From: UBA4582 sp038106185
GTDB taxonomy: Bacteria > Pseudomonadota > Gammaproteobacteria > Pseudomonadales > Azotimanducaceae
Direction: 5' to 3'
Length of the DNA: 64,000 bases
Assembly (NCBI GenBank): GCA_038106185.1
Contig: JAYODE010000017.1
Location: forward strand, 1-64,000
Part shown: positions 8,023 through 16,224 of the stretch, one piece after another
Numbering within the stretch: position 1 is the stretch's first letter
Layout of the letters: the number at the start of each line of letters is the position of its first letter
The notes under the pieces: generated by a model
Database searches by the model: none
What the model was told of the DNA's origin: nothing
What the model saw: the letters and a program-made list of their open reading frames with translations, nothing else
Made by a program: the position numbers and the translations under genes

Positions 8023-8729
8023 TTCGCCTGCCTTGCCTCGGTAGAAACTTCAACAGAGAGGATGGCGACCAGATTATCCAGCAGGTTCTGGTAGAAGAAA
8101 TTGGCTTTTTTCCCGCTAAACACTTTTCCCAGTCTTGCCTGGTTGGACATCGCCAGACTGGCAAAACGCGCGGCGTGATCCAACTGAATTTCAAGCATCT
8201 CGTCATCTAGATCCCTTCTATTTATCCGCAGCAGGGTCTTCAGTTGTTCAACATGCAATCGTCGCTTACGCCCCAACCGCTGCTTAATATTCTCGTTAGA
8301 CAAGGCCATCAACGGACCAAAGACTTGCAGGTATTGTCTAAAACCCTGGTCTTGAGCCGCCAGTTTAACGACTGGTCCGATCATCAGGGCTGCGACTTCA
8401 CGAAGTGAAATTACAGGCTTTGCTTGTTGCAGTTCTGCCAGCATCATGGCCCTTTGGTCGTCAATCTGACGCCCACGATAGCGGTGGATGGCTTCAATCA
8501 ATCCTGCTTTGCTACCGAAATGATATTGCAAGACTGACTCATTCTTCTGTTCTGCTGCCAAGATGATGGCCCGGATTGAAACATGCTCCAGACCATCTTC
8601 AGCAAACAATTTCTCAGCCGCATGAATCAGCCGCATTCTGGTTGCTTCACTACGAGTCTGGCGCACATCATCATTCCCTGGCTGACTCGATATTTGCACG
8701 TTTTTATCTACCAGGCTTGCTTTCGCCAT
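8019..8729 (-). CDS. TetR/AcrR-family transcriptional regulator
   Basis: A 236-residue protein with an N-terminal TetR helix-turn-helix: TRMRLIHAAEKLFAEDGLEH, then VSIRAIILAAEQKNESVLQY and HFGSKAGLIEAI. The C-terminal half is a helical ligand domain without recognisable ligand residues. It overlaps the sulfatase stop by one base and the FGE start by 4 bp, so it is embedded in the operon and probably controls it or senses the released product. This is an unusual position, since TetR genes are more often divergent from their targets. Confidence 0.92.
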   Translation of the reverse strand: MAKASLVDKNVQISSQPGNDDVRQTRSEATRMRLIHAAEKLFAEDGLEHVSIRAIILAAEQKNESVLQYHFGSKAGLIEAIHRYRGRQIDDQRAMMLAELQQAKPVISLREVAALMIGPVVKLAAQDQGFRQYLQVFGPLMALSNENIKQRLGRKRRLHVEQLKTLLRINRRDLDDEMLEIQLDHAARFASLAMSNQARLGKVFSGKKANFFYQNLLDNLVAILSVEVSTEARQAK

Positions 8730-10519
8730 TAAGCTTTTACTCTGCGTCGACGCCAGAACAACAGGATCACGAGAAACAGCGATATCACAACTATTGAGAC
8801 AGTCGGCACGAGCCAGCCAAGTCGCTGACGAAACGTGTTCACCGAGACCTGCTGCCGCTGATCGTAATCATCCGCCACTGTTAGCACCTGATGCTGCGCG
8901 GCATAGTCATCATAGGCCTCGATCATCGCCGTCAGGCGTGCAGGTTGCTCAACCGCCAGATCCTGCGTTTCACCTGGATCCCGTTTTATGTCATATAGGT
9001 GCCAGCTGTCATCACCAACGGGGCCTCGATTTCTGACGAGCTTGAAGTCGCCCTGAAACAGCGCGACATTACCCCCTAACTCGAATCCTATGGCTTCATC
9101 CATAGGATGTGCGATCGGTTCCTCGCCCAGGACAAGTTTTCGCAGACTTGTGCCCGACGGTGATTCGATCGGGCGGCCTGCATAGGTTGCGCCCGGACTC
9201 GGGGTTCCGGTGATATCGAGAATTGTCGGCAGCAGATCTGTCACATAGGCAAAGGCATCAGTCACTTGACCCTTCAGCGGGGTCGACAAGCCGGAGATGA
9301 TCATAGGCACACGCATGCCACCTTCGCTGGTAAAAAATTTGTAATAGGCCAGGGGCGAAGCGGCGGCACTGGCAAAAGACGCGCCGATCATATTATAGCT
9401 GCCCTTCTCGCCCAGGGTTTCATATTCGTCATTGTAGCCATTGGCGTCCATCCACCACCTGAACACCTTCTCAACCGGTCGGCCGCGCAACTGCGTAAGA
9501 ATGTCAGAGGGCTCGGCGCCATTATCTGAGGCGAAGATAAACACGGTATTGTCATACTGCCCACTTTTTCGCAGGTGGTCCATAAGACGACCCAGATGAT
9601 AGTCCATAGCATCAATCATACCCGCATAGACGGCCATGCGCTTAGCTTCATACCGCTGCTCTTGATCAGTCAGACTGTTCCAGTCTGTCGTCGTCGGCAT
9701 ATCAGCTATGTTAAGGCCCGCTGGCATCACGCCTTGAGCGACGGCGCCGGCATAACGCTGCTTCCGCAGTTCGCTCCAGCCCTGCGTATAGGTCTCAATA
9801 TACTTCTGCGTGAATGCGCGTGGCGCCTGCACCGGAATATGTACTGCCTGAAAAGCCACATAGGCAAAAAAGGGTTCATCAGCTGGATGGCTGTCGATAT
9901 AGTCGATGGTCTTATCGATCAGGAATTCAGAGGAATAAAAATCATTCGGCAAGGTGGTAGGCTCGCCATCTTCATACCAGTGCGCTTCGGAATAGACGGG
10001 AATGTAGGGTTTTTGTTCCCAATTATCAGCGCCCGAATCGGCCAGAGACACAGCACGCTCAAAACCGCGCGCACTGGGCAATCGATCTTTCGTCTTACCC
10101 AAGTGCCACTTGCCAGCCATGTAGGTGTGATAACCAGCATCCTGCAGCAGGTTAGCGATGGTCACAACATTGTCTCCCAACACCCCCTGGTACCCTGGTT
10201 GGCCCGCTTGCTCGCTGCTCAGGGACTCAGGCATGTTGGCCACACCCGCAAGGTGGCTATCAACGCCGGACATCAGCATGGCACGGGTCGGCGCGCAACT
10301 GGCTGCCGTATGATAATTGGAAAACCGCACGCCATTGTTGGCCAGCTGATCAATATTCGGCGTCTCCACCTCACTGCCATAGCTGGGCAGATCCGAAAAC
10401 CCCAGGTCGTCCGCCAGGATCAGGACGATATTGGGACGCCGGGTTTCCGCTGCCTGCAGGGCAGCACTCAGATTCATCAGGACAAACAATACAACACCGC
10501 CGAGCATTTGCTTCGTCAT
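8729..10519 (-). CDS. Exported Cys-type sulfatase (arylsulfatase family)
   Basis: About 596 residues from the ATG at 10519, which opens a clear signal peptide (MTKQMLGGVVLFVLMNLS, ending AALQA); earlier in-frame starts exist at 10531 and 10543 (TTG). PNIVLILADDLGFSDLPSYG carries the paired Asp metal ligands. SCAPTRAML is the CxPxR maturation motif whose Cys becomes formylglycine, and GKWHLGK follows. FIFASDNGAEP supplies the second metal-ligand pair. A C-terminal hydrophobic stretch followed by LFWRRRRVKA suggests a membrane anchor. It hydrolyses a sulfate ester outside the cytoplasm. The FGE gene two positions downstream supplies its activator. Confidence 0.93.
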   Translation of the reverse strand: MTKQMLGGVVLFVLMNLSAALQAAETRRPNIVLILADDLGFSDLPSYGSEVETPNIDQLANNGVRFSNYHTAASCAPTRAMLMSGVDSHLAGVANMPESLSSEQAGQPGYQGVLGDNVVTIANLLQDAGYHTYMAGKWHLGKTKDRLPSARGFERAVSLADSGADNWEQKPYIPVYSEAHWYEDGEPTTLPNDFYSSEFLIDKTIDYIDSHPADEPFFAYVAFQAVHIPVQAPRAFTQKYIETYTQGWSELRKQRYAGAVAQGVMPAGLNIADMPTTTDWNSLTDQEQRYEAKRMAVYAGMIDAMDYHLGRLMDHLRKSGQYDNTVFIFASDNGAEPSDILTQLRGRPVEKVFRWWMDANGYNDEYETLGEKGSYNMIGASFASAAASPLAYYKFFTSEGGMRVPMIISGLSTPLKGQVTDAFAYVTDLLPTILDITGTPSPGATYAGRPIESPSGTSLRKLVLGEEPIAHPMDEAIGFELGGNVALFQGDFKLVRNRGPVGDDSWHLYDIKRDPGETQDLAVEQPARLTAMIEAYDDYAAQHQVLTVADDYDQRQQVSVNTFRQRLGWLVPTVSIVVISLFLVILLFWRRRRVKA

Positions 10520-10558
10520 TTTGAATTCCATTGCATAAGCCAATATCCGTCTCGAGGT

Positions 10559-10980
10559 TTACTTACTGATGATATCAGTGGATTCGACCGGCAAGATAAA
10601 CGTCATGAAATCTTTCGCCATGATGGTCTTATCGCTCAAGTCGCGTTCAAACATTCTCGCCATCAAAGTATTCGCCATCAAAGTATTCGCCATCAAAGTA
10701 TTCGCCATCAANNNNNNNNNNNNNNNNNNNNNNNNNNNNNNNNNNNNNNNNNNNNNNNNNNNNNNNNNNNNNNNNNNNNNNNNNNNNNNNNNNNNNNNNN
10801 NNNNNNNNNNNTCGCCATCAAAGTATTCGCCATCAAAGTATTCGCCATCAAAGTATTCGCCATCAACAGATTCGCCGATGTCGGCACCATATGATAGAAC
10901 ACCCGCTGCTGTATATTCGCCGCGGCTGCGCGCGCCTCCAGCGCAGTGGCATCTGCATGATAATCAAGGAGATCGGTCAT
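10559..10980 (-). CDS. Small protein with LMANT pentapeptide repeats (spans assembly gap)
   Basis: From the ATG at 10980 the frame reads about 38 ordinary residues (starting MTDLLDYHADATALEAR), then LLMANTLMANTLMA. The same 15-nt unit continues on the other side of the gap and runs in phase into LMARMFERDLSDKTIM and a short C-terminus ending DIISK at the TAA (10559-10561). Because the unit is a multiple of three and both flanks carry it in the same frame, the gene is probably intact with an unknown repeat number. No family is recognised. Its stop is 16-40 bp before the sulfatase start, so it is likely in the same operon. Confidence 0.55.
10657..10866. repeat. 15-nt tandem repeat interrupted by an assembly gap
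   Basis: The unit TCGCCATCAAAGTAT occurs 3.7 times left of the gap and 3.7 times right of it. It encodes LMANT on the minus strand. The 100-N filler is not in phase with the unit, so the gap size is arbitrary. Confidence 0.95.
10712..10811. other. Assembly gap (100 N)
   Basis: Exactly 100 N inside the 15-nt tandem repeat. Confidence 0.98.
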
Positions 10981-11090
10981 GATGCGAGCAATCGGCTCTC
11001 CCCCGACCCGCTTCGCAGCCGGTGCCCTTGAGGATGGCTTCCACCTTTTTTACCGGTCAGCCGGGTGGGTAAGGCCTTGGCTTGCGACAT
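10977..11090 (-). CDS. Possible 37-residue leader ORF
   Basis: ATG at 11090 is preceded by GGGGAAGG. The frame encodes a basic, glycine- and serine-rich peptide beginning MSQAKALPTRLTGKKGG, and its TGA overlaps the ATG of the LMANT gene by ATGA. It lies 83 bp downstream of the Fur-box match on the same strand. No family is recognised; composition does not prove coding, and a frameshifted longer gene is possible. Confidence 0.35.
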   Translation of the reverse strand: MSQAKALPTRLTGKKGGSHPQGHRLRSGSGESRLLAS

Positions 11091-11115
11091 AAACCTTCCC
11101 CGGTTCCAAGCTTCC

Positions 11116-11167
11116 AGATACTGTCTCGAGATACTGTCTCAAGATACTGCCTCGAGATACTATCTCG
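11116..11167. repeat. 13-nt tandem repeat, four copies
   Basis: AGATACTGTCTCG repeats four times with one or two changes per copy (11116, 11129, 11142, 11155) and then decays. It lies between the Fur-box match and the small leader ORF, that is in the presumed 5' untranslated region of the sulfatase operon. Confidence 0.9.
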
Positions 11168-11173
11168 AAATAC

Positions 11174-11192
11174 TATAATGAATATCATTATA
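11174..11192. promoter_or_regulatory. Fur-box match
   Basis: TATAATGAATATCATTATA matches the 19-bp Fur consensus GATAATGATAATCATTATC at 15 of 19 positions and has 7-bp inverted arms (ATAATGA/TCATTAT). The minus strand also carries TATAAT just upstream, so a bound repressor would cover a -10 element. The first genes downstream on the minus strand are the small ORF, the LMANT gene and the sulfatase operon. Confidence 0.65.
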
Positions 11193-11329
11193 TTAATACC
11201 GAATCTCTTGACCTACGCGTCAGCGCAACAACCGATGCCGTCTAAGACTCGCCTCTGATAAAACCGGGCTGCGCTTATTTCAGCAAGCTCACGACAGCGA
11301 GCCGGCATCTGGCCATGCGCTGCGCCAGA

Positions 11330-12334
11330 TCAAGCAGGACGATAGCCGATAAATCCTTGACTGAATACTTCTTCCCCTGCGCGGTTGGTGATCACGAAAC
11401 CCAGATGCGTACTGGATCGCCAGCGTATCTCCAGGCTCAACACCTCCGGCATGAGTACCATGCCCGTAAATCTGCCACCGATTCTGGTAACTCGCGTGGG
11501 GTCTTCATCCAGGAAGGCATTGACGATGCGAGTCACTGCCAGCGCCAGAGTCGCAGTGCCATGAAGAATAATATTCGGCAAGCCAGCCGCCAGGGCAAAC
11601 GCCTTATCGCTGTGAATCGGGTTCCAGATTCGGGCACATTCTGTGTAGATATTGGCAGCACCCGCGTTAACAACGATGGGTATCTGCTGATTGATCGAGA
11701 CTCCTTCGCCGGCACGTGGCAGCGCTGGCACCTGAGCGTCTTCTATTGCCGACCCTTCAACCTCAACTCCGCGGCTGATACTCAACTGCCAAGTTTGGCA
11801 CACCAGCTCGCCCGCGCTGTTGCGGGTATCCAGTCTCAGAGTCTGGGCTGCGCCGGGCTTGATAGCCTTGAGGCCAATGATTGTGGCTGTGGTCTCATAA
11901 CATTCATCTGCCAAGATCGGCTGAAAGATATGCAGATCGTGAGCCGCGTGAACACCACGGGCGCGCTCGGCAGCCGTCAGGTTTTCCGAACCCGGCAGCG
12001 CTCGGCTGTCCAGTATAGCGGGCCATTCAAGACATACAGGGAATAGAGGGTGGCCGATCACAGGGCCTTGGGTGGTATCCATATAGCGAGGGTTCAGGTC
12101 ATCGATGCCTGCAGCATAGGCCATCAGCCAGCGGGCATCGACTTGGTGTCTGACAGACGGCGTTTGTTCACCGAACATACGGGTATTCACTGGCATGGGC
12201 ATCGCGCCTTCGATGGGTTCATCCTGAGTCCAAACTACTCCATCCGTCATATCATGGCAATGGATCACGGTTTCGGCGCCGAGGCAGAGCGCTTCGCCTG
12301 CCTTGCTTCCTTCACGGCGAGCTGGGATGATCAT
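11330..12334 (-). CDS. MaoC-like double hot-dog dehydratase
   Basis: Up to 334 residues. RWLMAYAAGIDDLNPRYMD opens the first hot-dog half; ARIWNPIHSDKAFALAAG then LHGTATLALA in the second half is the hydratase-2 motif with catalytic Asp/His (NPIHSD). Such proteins hydrate 2-enoyl-CoA or similar thioesters in beta-oxidation. The first 44 residues look atypical, and starts at 12202 or 12196 are plausible; the longer start leaves only 30 bp to the divergent dehalogenase. The genes beside it (dehalogenase, AlkB) suggest a role in degrading the resulting fatty acids. Confidence 0.82.
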   Translation of the reverse strand: MIIPARREGSKAGEALCLGAETVIHCHDMTDGVVWTQDEPIEGAMPMPVNTRMFGEQTPSVRHQVDARWLMAYAAGIDDLNPRYMDTTQGPVIGHPLFPVCLEWPAILDSRALPGSENLTAAERARGVHAAHDLHIFQPILADECYETTATIIGLKAIKPGAAQTLRLDTRNSAGELVCQTWQLSISRGVEVEGSAIEDAQVPALPRAGEGVSINQQIPIVVNAGAANIYTECARIWNPIHSDKAFALAAGLPNIILHGTATLALAVTRIVNAFLDEDPTRVTRIGGRFTGMVLMPEVLSLEIRWRSSTHLGFVITNRAGEEVFSQGFIGYRPA

Positions 12335-12364
12335 TGCCGAGCCCAGTGCCGGAAATTATGCCTT

Positions 12365-13330
12365 ATGACGGACTTCGTACGGACACCCGACAGCAACTTT
12401 GCTGACCTTGATGATTTTCCTTTCGAGGCAAACTATCACTGGTGGCAGGACCTGCGCATGCACTATCTGGACGAGGGACCGAAAGACGGCCCTGTCATGC
12501 TACTCATGCACGGCATGCCGACCTGGAGCTATTTGTATCGAGACATGATTCCGCCGCTGGTCAAGGCGGGATACCGCTGCATCGCGCCTGACCATCTGGG
12601 ATTCGGCAAGTCTGACAAACCCACTGATATTCACTGGTACACCATTGCACGACACACGGAGGTGATGACAAGCCTGCTCCATGCGCTTGACCTGCAACAT
12701 ATTACCCTGGTCTGCCAGGACTGGGGCGGACCTATCGGACTGGCCCAGGCAGCCATGACGCCGGCTCGCTTCGATCGGTTGATCATCATGAATACTTGGC
12801 TCGACCATCCAGGTTACGAGTATTCGAACGCCATCAAAAACTGGAATAGAAACTGGCATGAGGGTGGCATTTTCGCGAGACCGACGCCGAATATCGGCGC
12901 CCTGATGGTACTCTCTGCTGGCCTGGCAACACCCAACGACATGATCGGGGCCATTGTACAGGGCACGGAACCTGCGCTCACCGACTTGGCAGCAACCATC
13001 TACCGGGGTTTTATCGCGCCTTTTAGACACCTCGACGATGCAGCCTATAACGGCCTGCGGCGCTTTCCATTGTCAATTCCGCTGGATAATCCGGATCAGG
13101 GCAATGCAGCCGCCCAGAACCTGCATTATGAAACGCTGCTGAAATGGACCAAACCGGTCCACTTTATCTGGGGCTGCAAGGATGACGTGTTTACCGAGGC
13201 CTGGGGCCGAACCTGGGCAGCACGCATGAACGCAAGTTTCGACCCGATCAGCGAAGCCAGTCATTTTCTGCAGAACACCCATGGCGCCGAGATCAGCCGG
13301 CTGTTGCTGCGAAGGATCTTCGAGGAATGA
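12365..13330 (+). CDS. Haloalkane dehalogenase-like alpha/beta hydrolase
   Basis: A 321-residue protein. HGMPTWSYLYRDMIPPLVKA contains the oxyanion-hole turn. LVCQDWGGPIGLAQA has the nucleophile Asp followed by the halide-stabilising Trp, the pattern of haloalkane dehalogenases rather than Ser hydrolases. HFIWGCKDDVFT supplies the catalytic acid and SEASHFLQN the His. The set fits subfamily HLD-I. It would replace halogen with hydroxyl on alkyl halides. The ATG at 12365 was chosen because upstream in-frame sequence overlaps the divergent gene. AlkB starts 16 bp downstream. Confidence 0.83.
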   Translation: MTDFVRTPDSNFADLDDFPFEANYHWWQDLRMHYLDEGPKDGPVMLLMHGMPTWSYLYRDMIPPLVKAGYRCIAPDHLGFGKSDKPTDIHWYTIARHTEVMTSLLHALDLQHITLVCQDWGGPIGLAQAAMTPARFDRLIIMNTWLDHPGYEYSNAIKNWNRNWHEGGIFARPTPNIGALMVLSAGLATPNDMIGAIVQGTEPALTDLAATIYRGFIAPFRHLDDAAYNGLRRFPLSIPLDNPDQGNAAAQNLHYETLLKWTKPVHFIWGCKDDVFTEAWGRTWAARMNASFDPISEASHFLQNTHGAEISRLLLRRIFEE

Positions 13331-13346
13331 ACACACGGATTCTGCC

Positions 13347-14525
13347 ATGAAGACTCACGCCATCGAAACCTCTGAGGGCACCGCCACCTATACCGACCAC
13401 AAACGCTGGTGGTGGCTCCTGTCTCTGGTCAATCCACTGATTCCACTCGCAGGGGTTCTGGGTCACTGGCTGACCGGCAGCGAACTTTGGCTGCTGGTGC
13501 CGCTAGGTATGATGTTTATCATGGGGCCAGCATTTGACGGACTCTTCGGCGAGGATGAAAACAATCCGCCTGAAATCCTGGTGCCCCAACTTGAGCAGGA
13601 CACCTATTACCGAGTATTAACCTACCTGACGGTCCCTGTGCACTACTTCACTTTTCTGACGGTCGCCATCTGGGTCGGCACTCACAGCCTGAGCTGGTGG
13701 GGTTTTATCGCACTGACCATCGCCATCGGGTTTGCCGACGGTTTCGCCATCAATACGGGACACGAGCTGGGTCATAAACGTACTCGAATGGAAACCTGGC
13801 TCGCCAAAATCGTGCTGGCTGTACCGGCTTATGGGCACTTCTGGATCGAGCATAATCGCGGCCATCACCGGGATGTTGCCACCCCTGAAGACCCTGCCAG
13901 TGCCCGTATGGGCGAAAGTATCTACCAGTTCGCTCGGCGCGAAATACCCGGCGCTTTTCGCCGCGCCTGGATGCTGGAAGATGAGCGACTCTGCAGAAAA
14001 GGGCTCCCCGTATGGAGCATTCACAATGAGGTATTACAAAGCTATCTGATCAGCATCGTTCTGCAAGTGGGCCTGATCGCGACCTTCGGCTGGATCATGC
14101 TGCCGTTTCTGATCATCCACAATTTTTTCTCATGGTGGGTACTGACCAGCGCCAACTATATCGAGCATTACGGCCTGCTCAGGGCCAGGCAGGCCGATGG
14201 CAAGTACGAACGCTGCCAACCCCATCACAGCTGGAACGCCAACCATAAATACTCGAACCTGTTGCTATTTCATTTGCAGAGACACTCTGACCACCACGCC
14301 AATCCGACTCGGCGCTATCAGAGCCTGAGGCACTTTCCCGATTTGCCGAGCCTGCCGAGCGGCTACTACGGCATGTATATCATCGCCTACCTGCCTGCCC
14401 TGTGGTTCAAAATGATGGATGCGCGCCTCATGAGGTTGCCACATATCAATGGCGACTTGGGCAAGGTCAACATCCATCCCGATAGCCTGAGCGCAATCCG
14501 AGCAAGGTATGGTCATGACGTCTGA
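13347..14525 (+). CDS. alkB: Alkane 1-monooxygenase
   Basis: A 392-residue integral membrane di-iron hydroxylase. All His motifs are present: HELGHKRTR, EHNRGHHRDVATPEDP, NYIEHYGLLR and LQRHSDHHANPTRRYQ. Membrane segments occur around residues 20-60 and 85-130 and again near 230-265. It hydroxylates the terminal carbon of alkanes, using electrons from rubredoxin. The ATG at 13347 was chosen because earlier in-frame sequence overlaps the dehalogenase. Its 3' end overlaps the rubredoxin gene, the expected electron donor. Length is normal. Confidence 0.96.
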   Translation: MKTHAIETSEGTATYTDHKRWWWLLSLVNPLIPLAGVLGHWLTGSELWLLVPLGMMFIMGPAFDGLFGEDENNPPEILVPQLEQDTYYRVLTYLTVPVHYFTFLTVAIWVGTHSLSWWGFIALTIAIGFADGFAINTGHELGHKRTRMETWLAKIVLAVPAYGHFWIEHNRGHHRDVATPEDPASARMGESIYQFARREIPGAFRRAWMLEDERLCRKGLPVWSIHNEVLQSYLISIVLQVGLIATFGWIMLPFLIIHNFFSWWVLTSANYIEHYGLLRARQADGKYERCQPHHSWNANHKYSNLLLFHLQRHSDHHANPTRRYQSLRHFPDLPSLPSGYYGMYIIAYLPALWFKMMDARLMRLPHINGDLGKVNIHPDSLSAIRARYGHDV

Positions 14526-14703
14526 TAGCCACAACCAATATCAATGTCCCGGATGTGGTTACATCTATGATGAGAGCCTGGGCGATGACCATGAGGGTTA
14601 TCCGCCCGGCTTTCTGTTCAAAGACCTGCCTGAGGACTTTGTCTGCCCGGCCTGTGCGGTGCGCTATAAAGAAGACTTCCAGAGCCCGTCAGGCATCATT
14701 TAG
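14515..14703 (+). CDS. Rubredoxin
   Basis: A 62-residue electron carrier with CPGCGYIYDE and CPACAVRYKEDF, giving the four Cys ligands of a single iron. It is the AlkG-like donor for the adjacent alkane monooxygenase, overlapping its 3' end by 11 bp. The ATG at 14515 has AAGG seven bases upstream; the ATG at 14509 has poorer spacing. Confidence 0.95.
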   Translation: MTSDSHNQYQCPGCGYIYDESLGDDHEGYPPGFLFKDLPEDFVCPACAVRYKEDFQSPSGII

Positions 14704-14704
14704 T

Positions 14705-14734
14705 TAAAGATCAAATCTAACTAAAGATCAAATC
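14705..14734. repeat. Short direct repeat (17-nt period)
   Basis: TAAAGATCAAATC occurs at 14705 and 14722 between the convergent rubredoxin and YedE genes. Confidence 0.7.
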
Positions 14735-14750
14735 AGCCTCACAAAGCATC

Positions 14751-15161
14751 TCAGGATTTCATCATGCGACCCTGAACATAGGCACCGGCGAAAATGCCCG
14801 CCAGGGTAAACAGCATTGGCCAGTTGCCGACACCCAATCCCGCAAGCGCCGGACCCGGGCAAACACCAGAAATACCCCAGCCAATACCAAATATAGCAGC
14901 GCCAACCAGCGTGTTACGGTCAAGAGACGCGGCATGTTCGCGAAAGCTTTTGTCAAACAGAGGCTTACGTATCAAACGAGGCAACAATTGATAGGTGACC
15001 ATGGTGGTCAGAGAAGCCGAACCCAGGACCCAGAGCAGACCGAAGTCGTCAAATCTCAGGAACGACAGCACCACCTCGGGTTGAATCATGGTGGCATAGG
15101 ACAAACCAAATCCAAACAAGGCGCCGGATATCAAGACACTGGCAAAGAACGGGACGCTCAT
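14751..15161 (-). CDS. YeeE/YedE family membrane protein, C-terminal half type
   Basis: A 136-residue membrane protein starting at the ATG 15161, which overlaps the upstream YeeE gene by ATGA. The segment GISGVCPGPALAGLGVG carries the CPG cysteine motif of the second half of YeeE/YedE transporters, a family that includes the thiosulfate importer TsuA. Together with the gene upstream it forms a two-subunit version of the normally single chain. Likely substrate: a sulfur compound such as thiosulfate. It ends the minus-strand block. Confidence 0.85.
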   Translation of the reverse strand: MSVPFFASVLISGALFGFGLSYATMIQPEVVLSFLRFDDFGLLWVLGSASLTTMVTYQLLPRLIRKPLFDKSFREHAASLDRNTLVGAAIFGIGWGISGVCPGPALAGLGVGNWPMLFTLAGIFAGAYVQGRMMKS

Positions 15162-15631
15162 GACAAGCCCCCCAGTTTCTGCATTAATTGCGCAGTAATG
15201 ATCGCGGTAGTCAGAAAGATGAGTACTGCCAGAAAAGAGGGCAGCTGAAATGAGGCTATTCCACAGATCCCGTGTCCCGAAGTACAACCGTTGGATAATC
15301 TTGCACCGAAGCCGGCAATAAAACCGCCCAAGGTCAACTGCCACCAGCTGATCGTGGTAACAAAGACTTCGCCCACTGTCAGCATCCAGATCAGAGCGCC
15401 CAGCACCAAGCCACTTGCATAGACGATTCGCCAATTTCTGGAAGACACGAAGGCTTCTCGGTTGAAATATTTCCAGTTGGAGACGAAAGACCAGGTACTG
15501 GTAAAAAAGGTGCTCATGCCACCCACCAGACCAGTGGTGGCAAACAGAAAGCTCACGGCAAAGCCGATGAACAATCCACCGATGAGGTAGTGCGTTATCC
15601 CCAGGGGAAACAGGAGGTCAAATTCTGGCAT
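15158..15631 (-). CDS. YeeE/YedE family membrane protein, N-terminal half type
   Basis: A 157-residue membrane protein with about four segments and the motif RLSNGCTSGHGICGIASFQ, the Cys-bearing pore motif of YeeE/YedE sulfur transporters. It is coupled by ATGA to the following half-transporter gene. The context (thioredoxin, SoxH-like protein, Sox operon) supports import or export of reduced sulfur. Members of this split type are common in sulfur oxidisers. A second split pair lies at 18219-19288. Confidence 0.87.
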   Translation of the reverse strand: MPEFDLLFPLGITHYLIGGLFIGFAVSFLFATTGLVGGMSTFFTSTWSFVSNWKYFNREAFVSSRNWRIVYASGLVLGALIWMLTVGEVFVTTISWWQLTLGGFIAGFGARLSNGCTSGHGICGIASFQLPSFLAVLIFLTTAIITAQLMQKLGGLS

Positions 15632-15759
15632 GTTGGTGACTCTTTAAAAGATTAAGATTGAGAATAATGAAACAGCATCGAGCCGCGGTCGAGTATTAGC
15701 CCCCGGCCTTTTAATGCATTTATAAGAATTTTTCAGCAAATTTTTACACTATTTAATTT

Positions 15760-16224
15760 TCAGCCTAATCGGCTCGACAAGACCGACCAGGCAGTCTCGA
15801 TGGTTCGCTCGAAGTAGAACCAGTAGAAATCCGCCGACGGATAGCCCACCAGCCTTTCGGCAATTTCCTGACCGTTACTGTCCAGAAACAGCAATGTTGG
15901 CGTACCAATAACATGAAATCGCCTGACGATCTCATCGGCTGAAAGTCGCTGACCATTGAAGTCAGTCACGATAGCGGCCGTCCAGGAGAGCTCTGCAAGA
16001 TAGATTTTTTCCATCAGAACAGGGTCCTTGAGCATCGGCAGCAGAACAGCCTGCTCAAGCTCCGCACAGTAGGGGCAGTCGGGTCTCGAGACATAGAGCA
16101 GGAATATTTGGTGTTGTTGTTTCGCCAGCTCTCCCTGACGCTTCAGATCCAGCGCTGCGTCAATCGACTGAGCGCCAGCAAAAGTTGCTAACAGGCAAAG
16201 GATAAGCCCGCACGATAACCTCAT
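15760..16224 (-). CDS. Exported thioredoxin-fold protein (SoxW-like)
   Basis: About 154 residues from the ATG at 16224. It has a signal peptide (MRLSCGLILCLLATFAGAQ), the active site SRPDCPYCAELEQAV, and IGTPTLLFLDSNGQ with the cis-Pro. It is a periplasmic thiol-disulfide protein, and in Sox clusters SoxW-like thioredoxins keep SoxY or other thiols reduced. Its start overlaps the upstream hydrolase stop by ATGA, so it belongs to the three-gene minus-strand unit 18103-15760. Confidence 0.85.
   Translation of the reverse strand: MRLSCGLILCLLATFAGAQSIDAALDLKRQGELAKQQHQIFLLYVSRPDCPYCAELEQAVLLPMLKDPVLMEKIYLAELSWTAAIVTDFNGQRLSADEIVRRFHVIGTPTLLFLDSNGQEIAERLVGYPSADFYWFYFERTIETAWSVLSSRLG

Larger units (their letters stand above)
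11091..11329. other. Intergenic region with 13-nt repeats and a Fur-box match
   Basis: No gene is seen between the small leader ORF and the end of the MaoC gene. The stretch holds the 13-nt array (11116-11167), an AT-rich promoter-like region with the Fur-box match (11174-11192) and about 130 bp without recognised features. Confidence 0.6.

Noticed and set aside
10657..10866. CRISPR array
   Set aside because: Units are contiguous 15-mers without spacers, and no cas gene is present.
9575..10894. A 439-codon plus-strand open frame
   Set aside because: It is antisense to the sulfatase and LMANT genes, passes through the gap and has no family features.
11315..12046. A 243-codon plus-strand open frame
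   Set aside because: Antisense to the MaoC-like gene, whose motifs are clear on the minus strand.
12050..12364. N-terminal extension of the haloalkane dehalogenase
   Set aside because: It lies antisense to the MaoC-like gene; the dehalogenase fold begins after the ATG at 12365.
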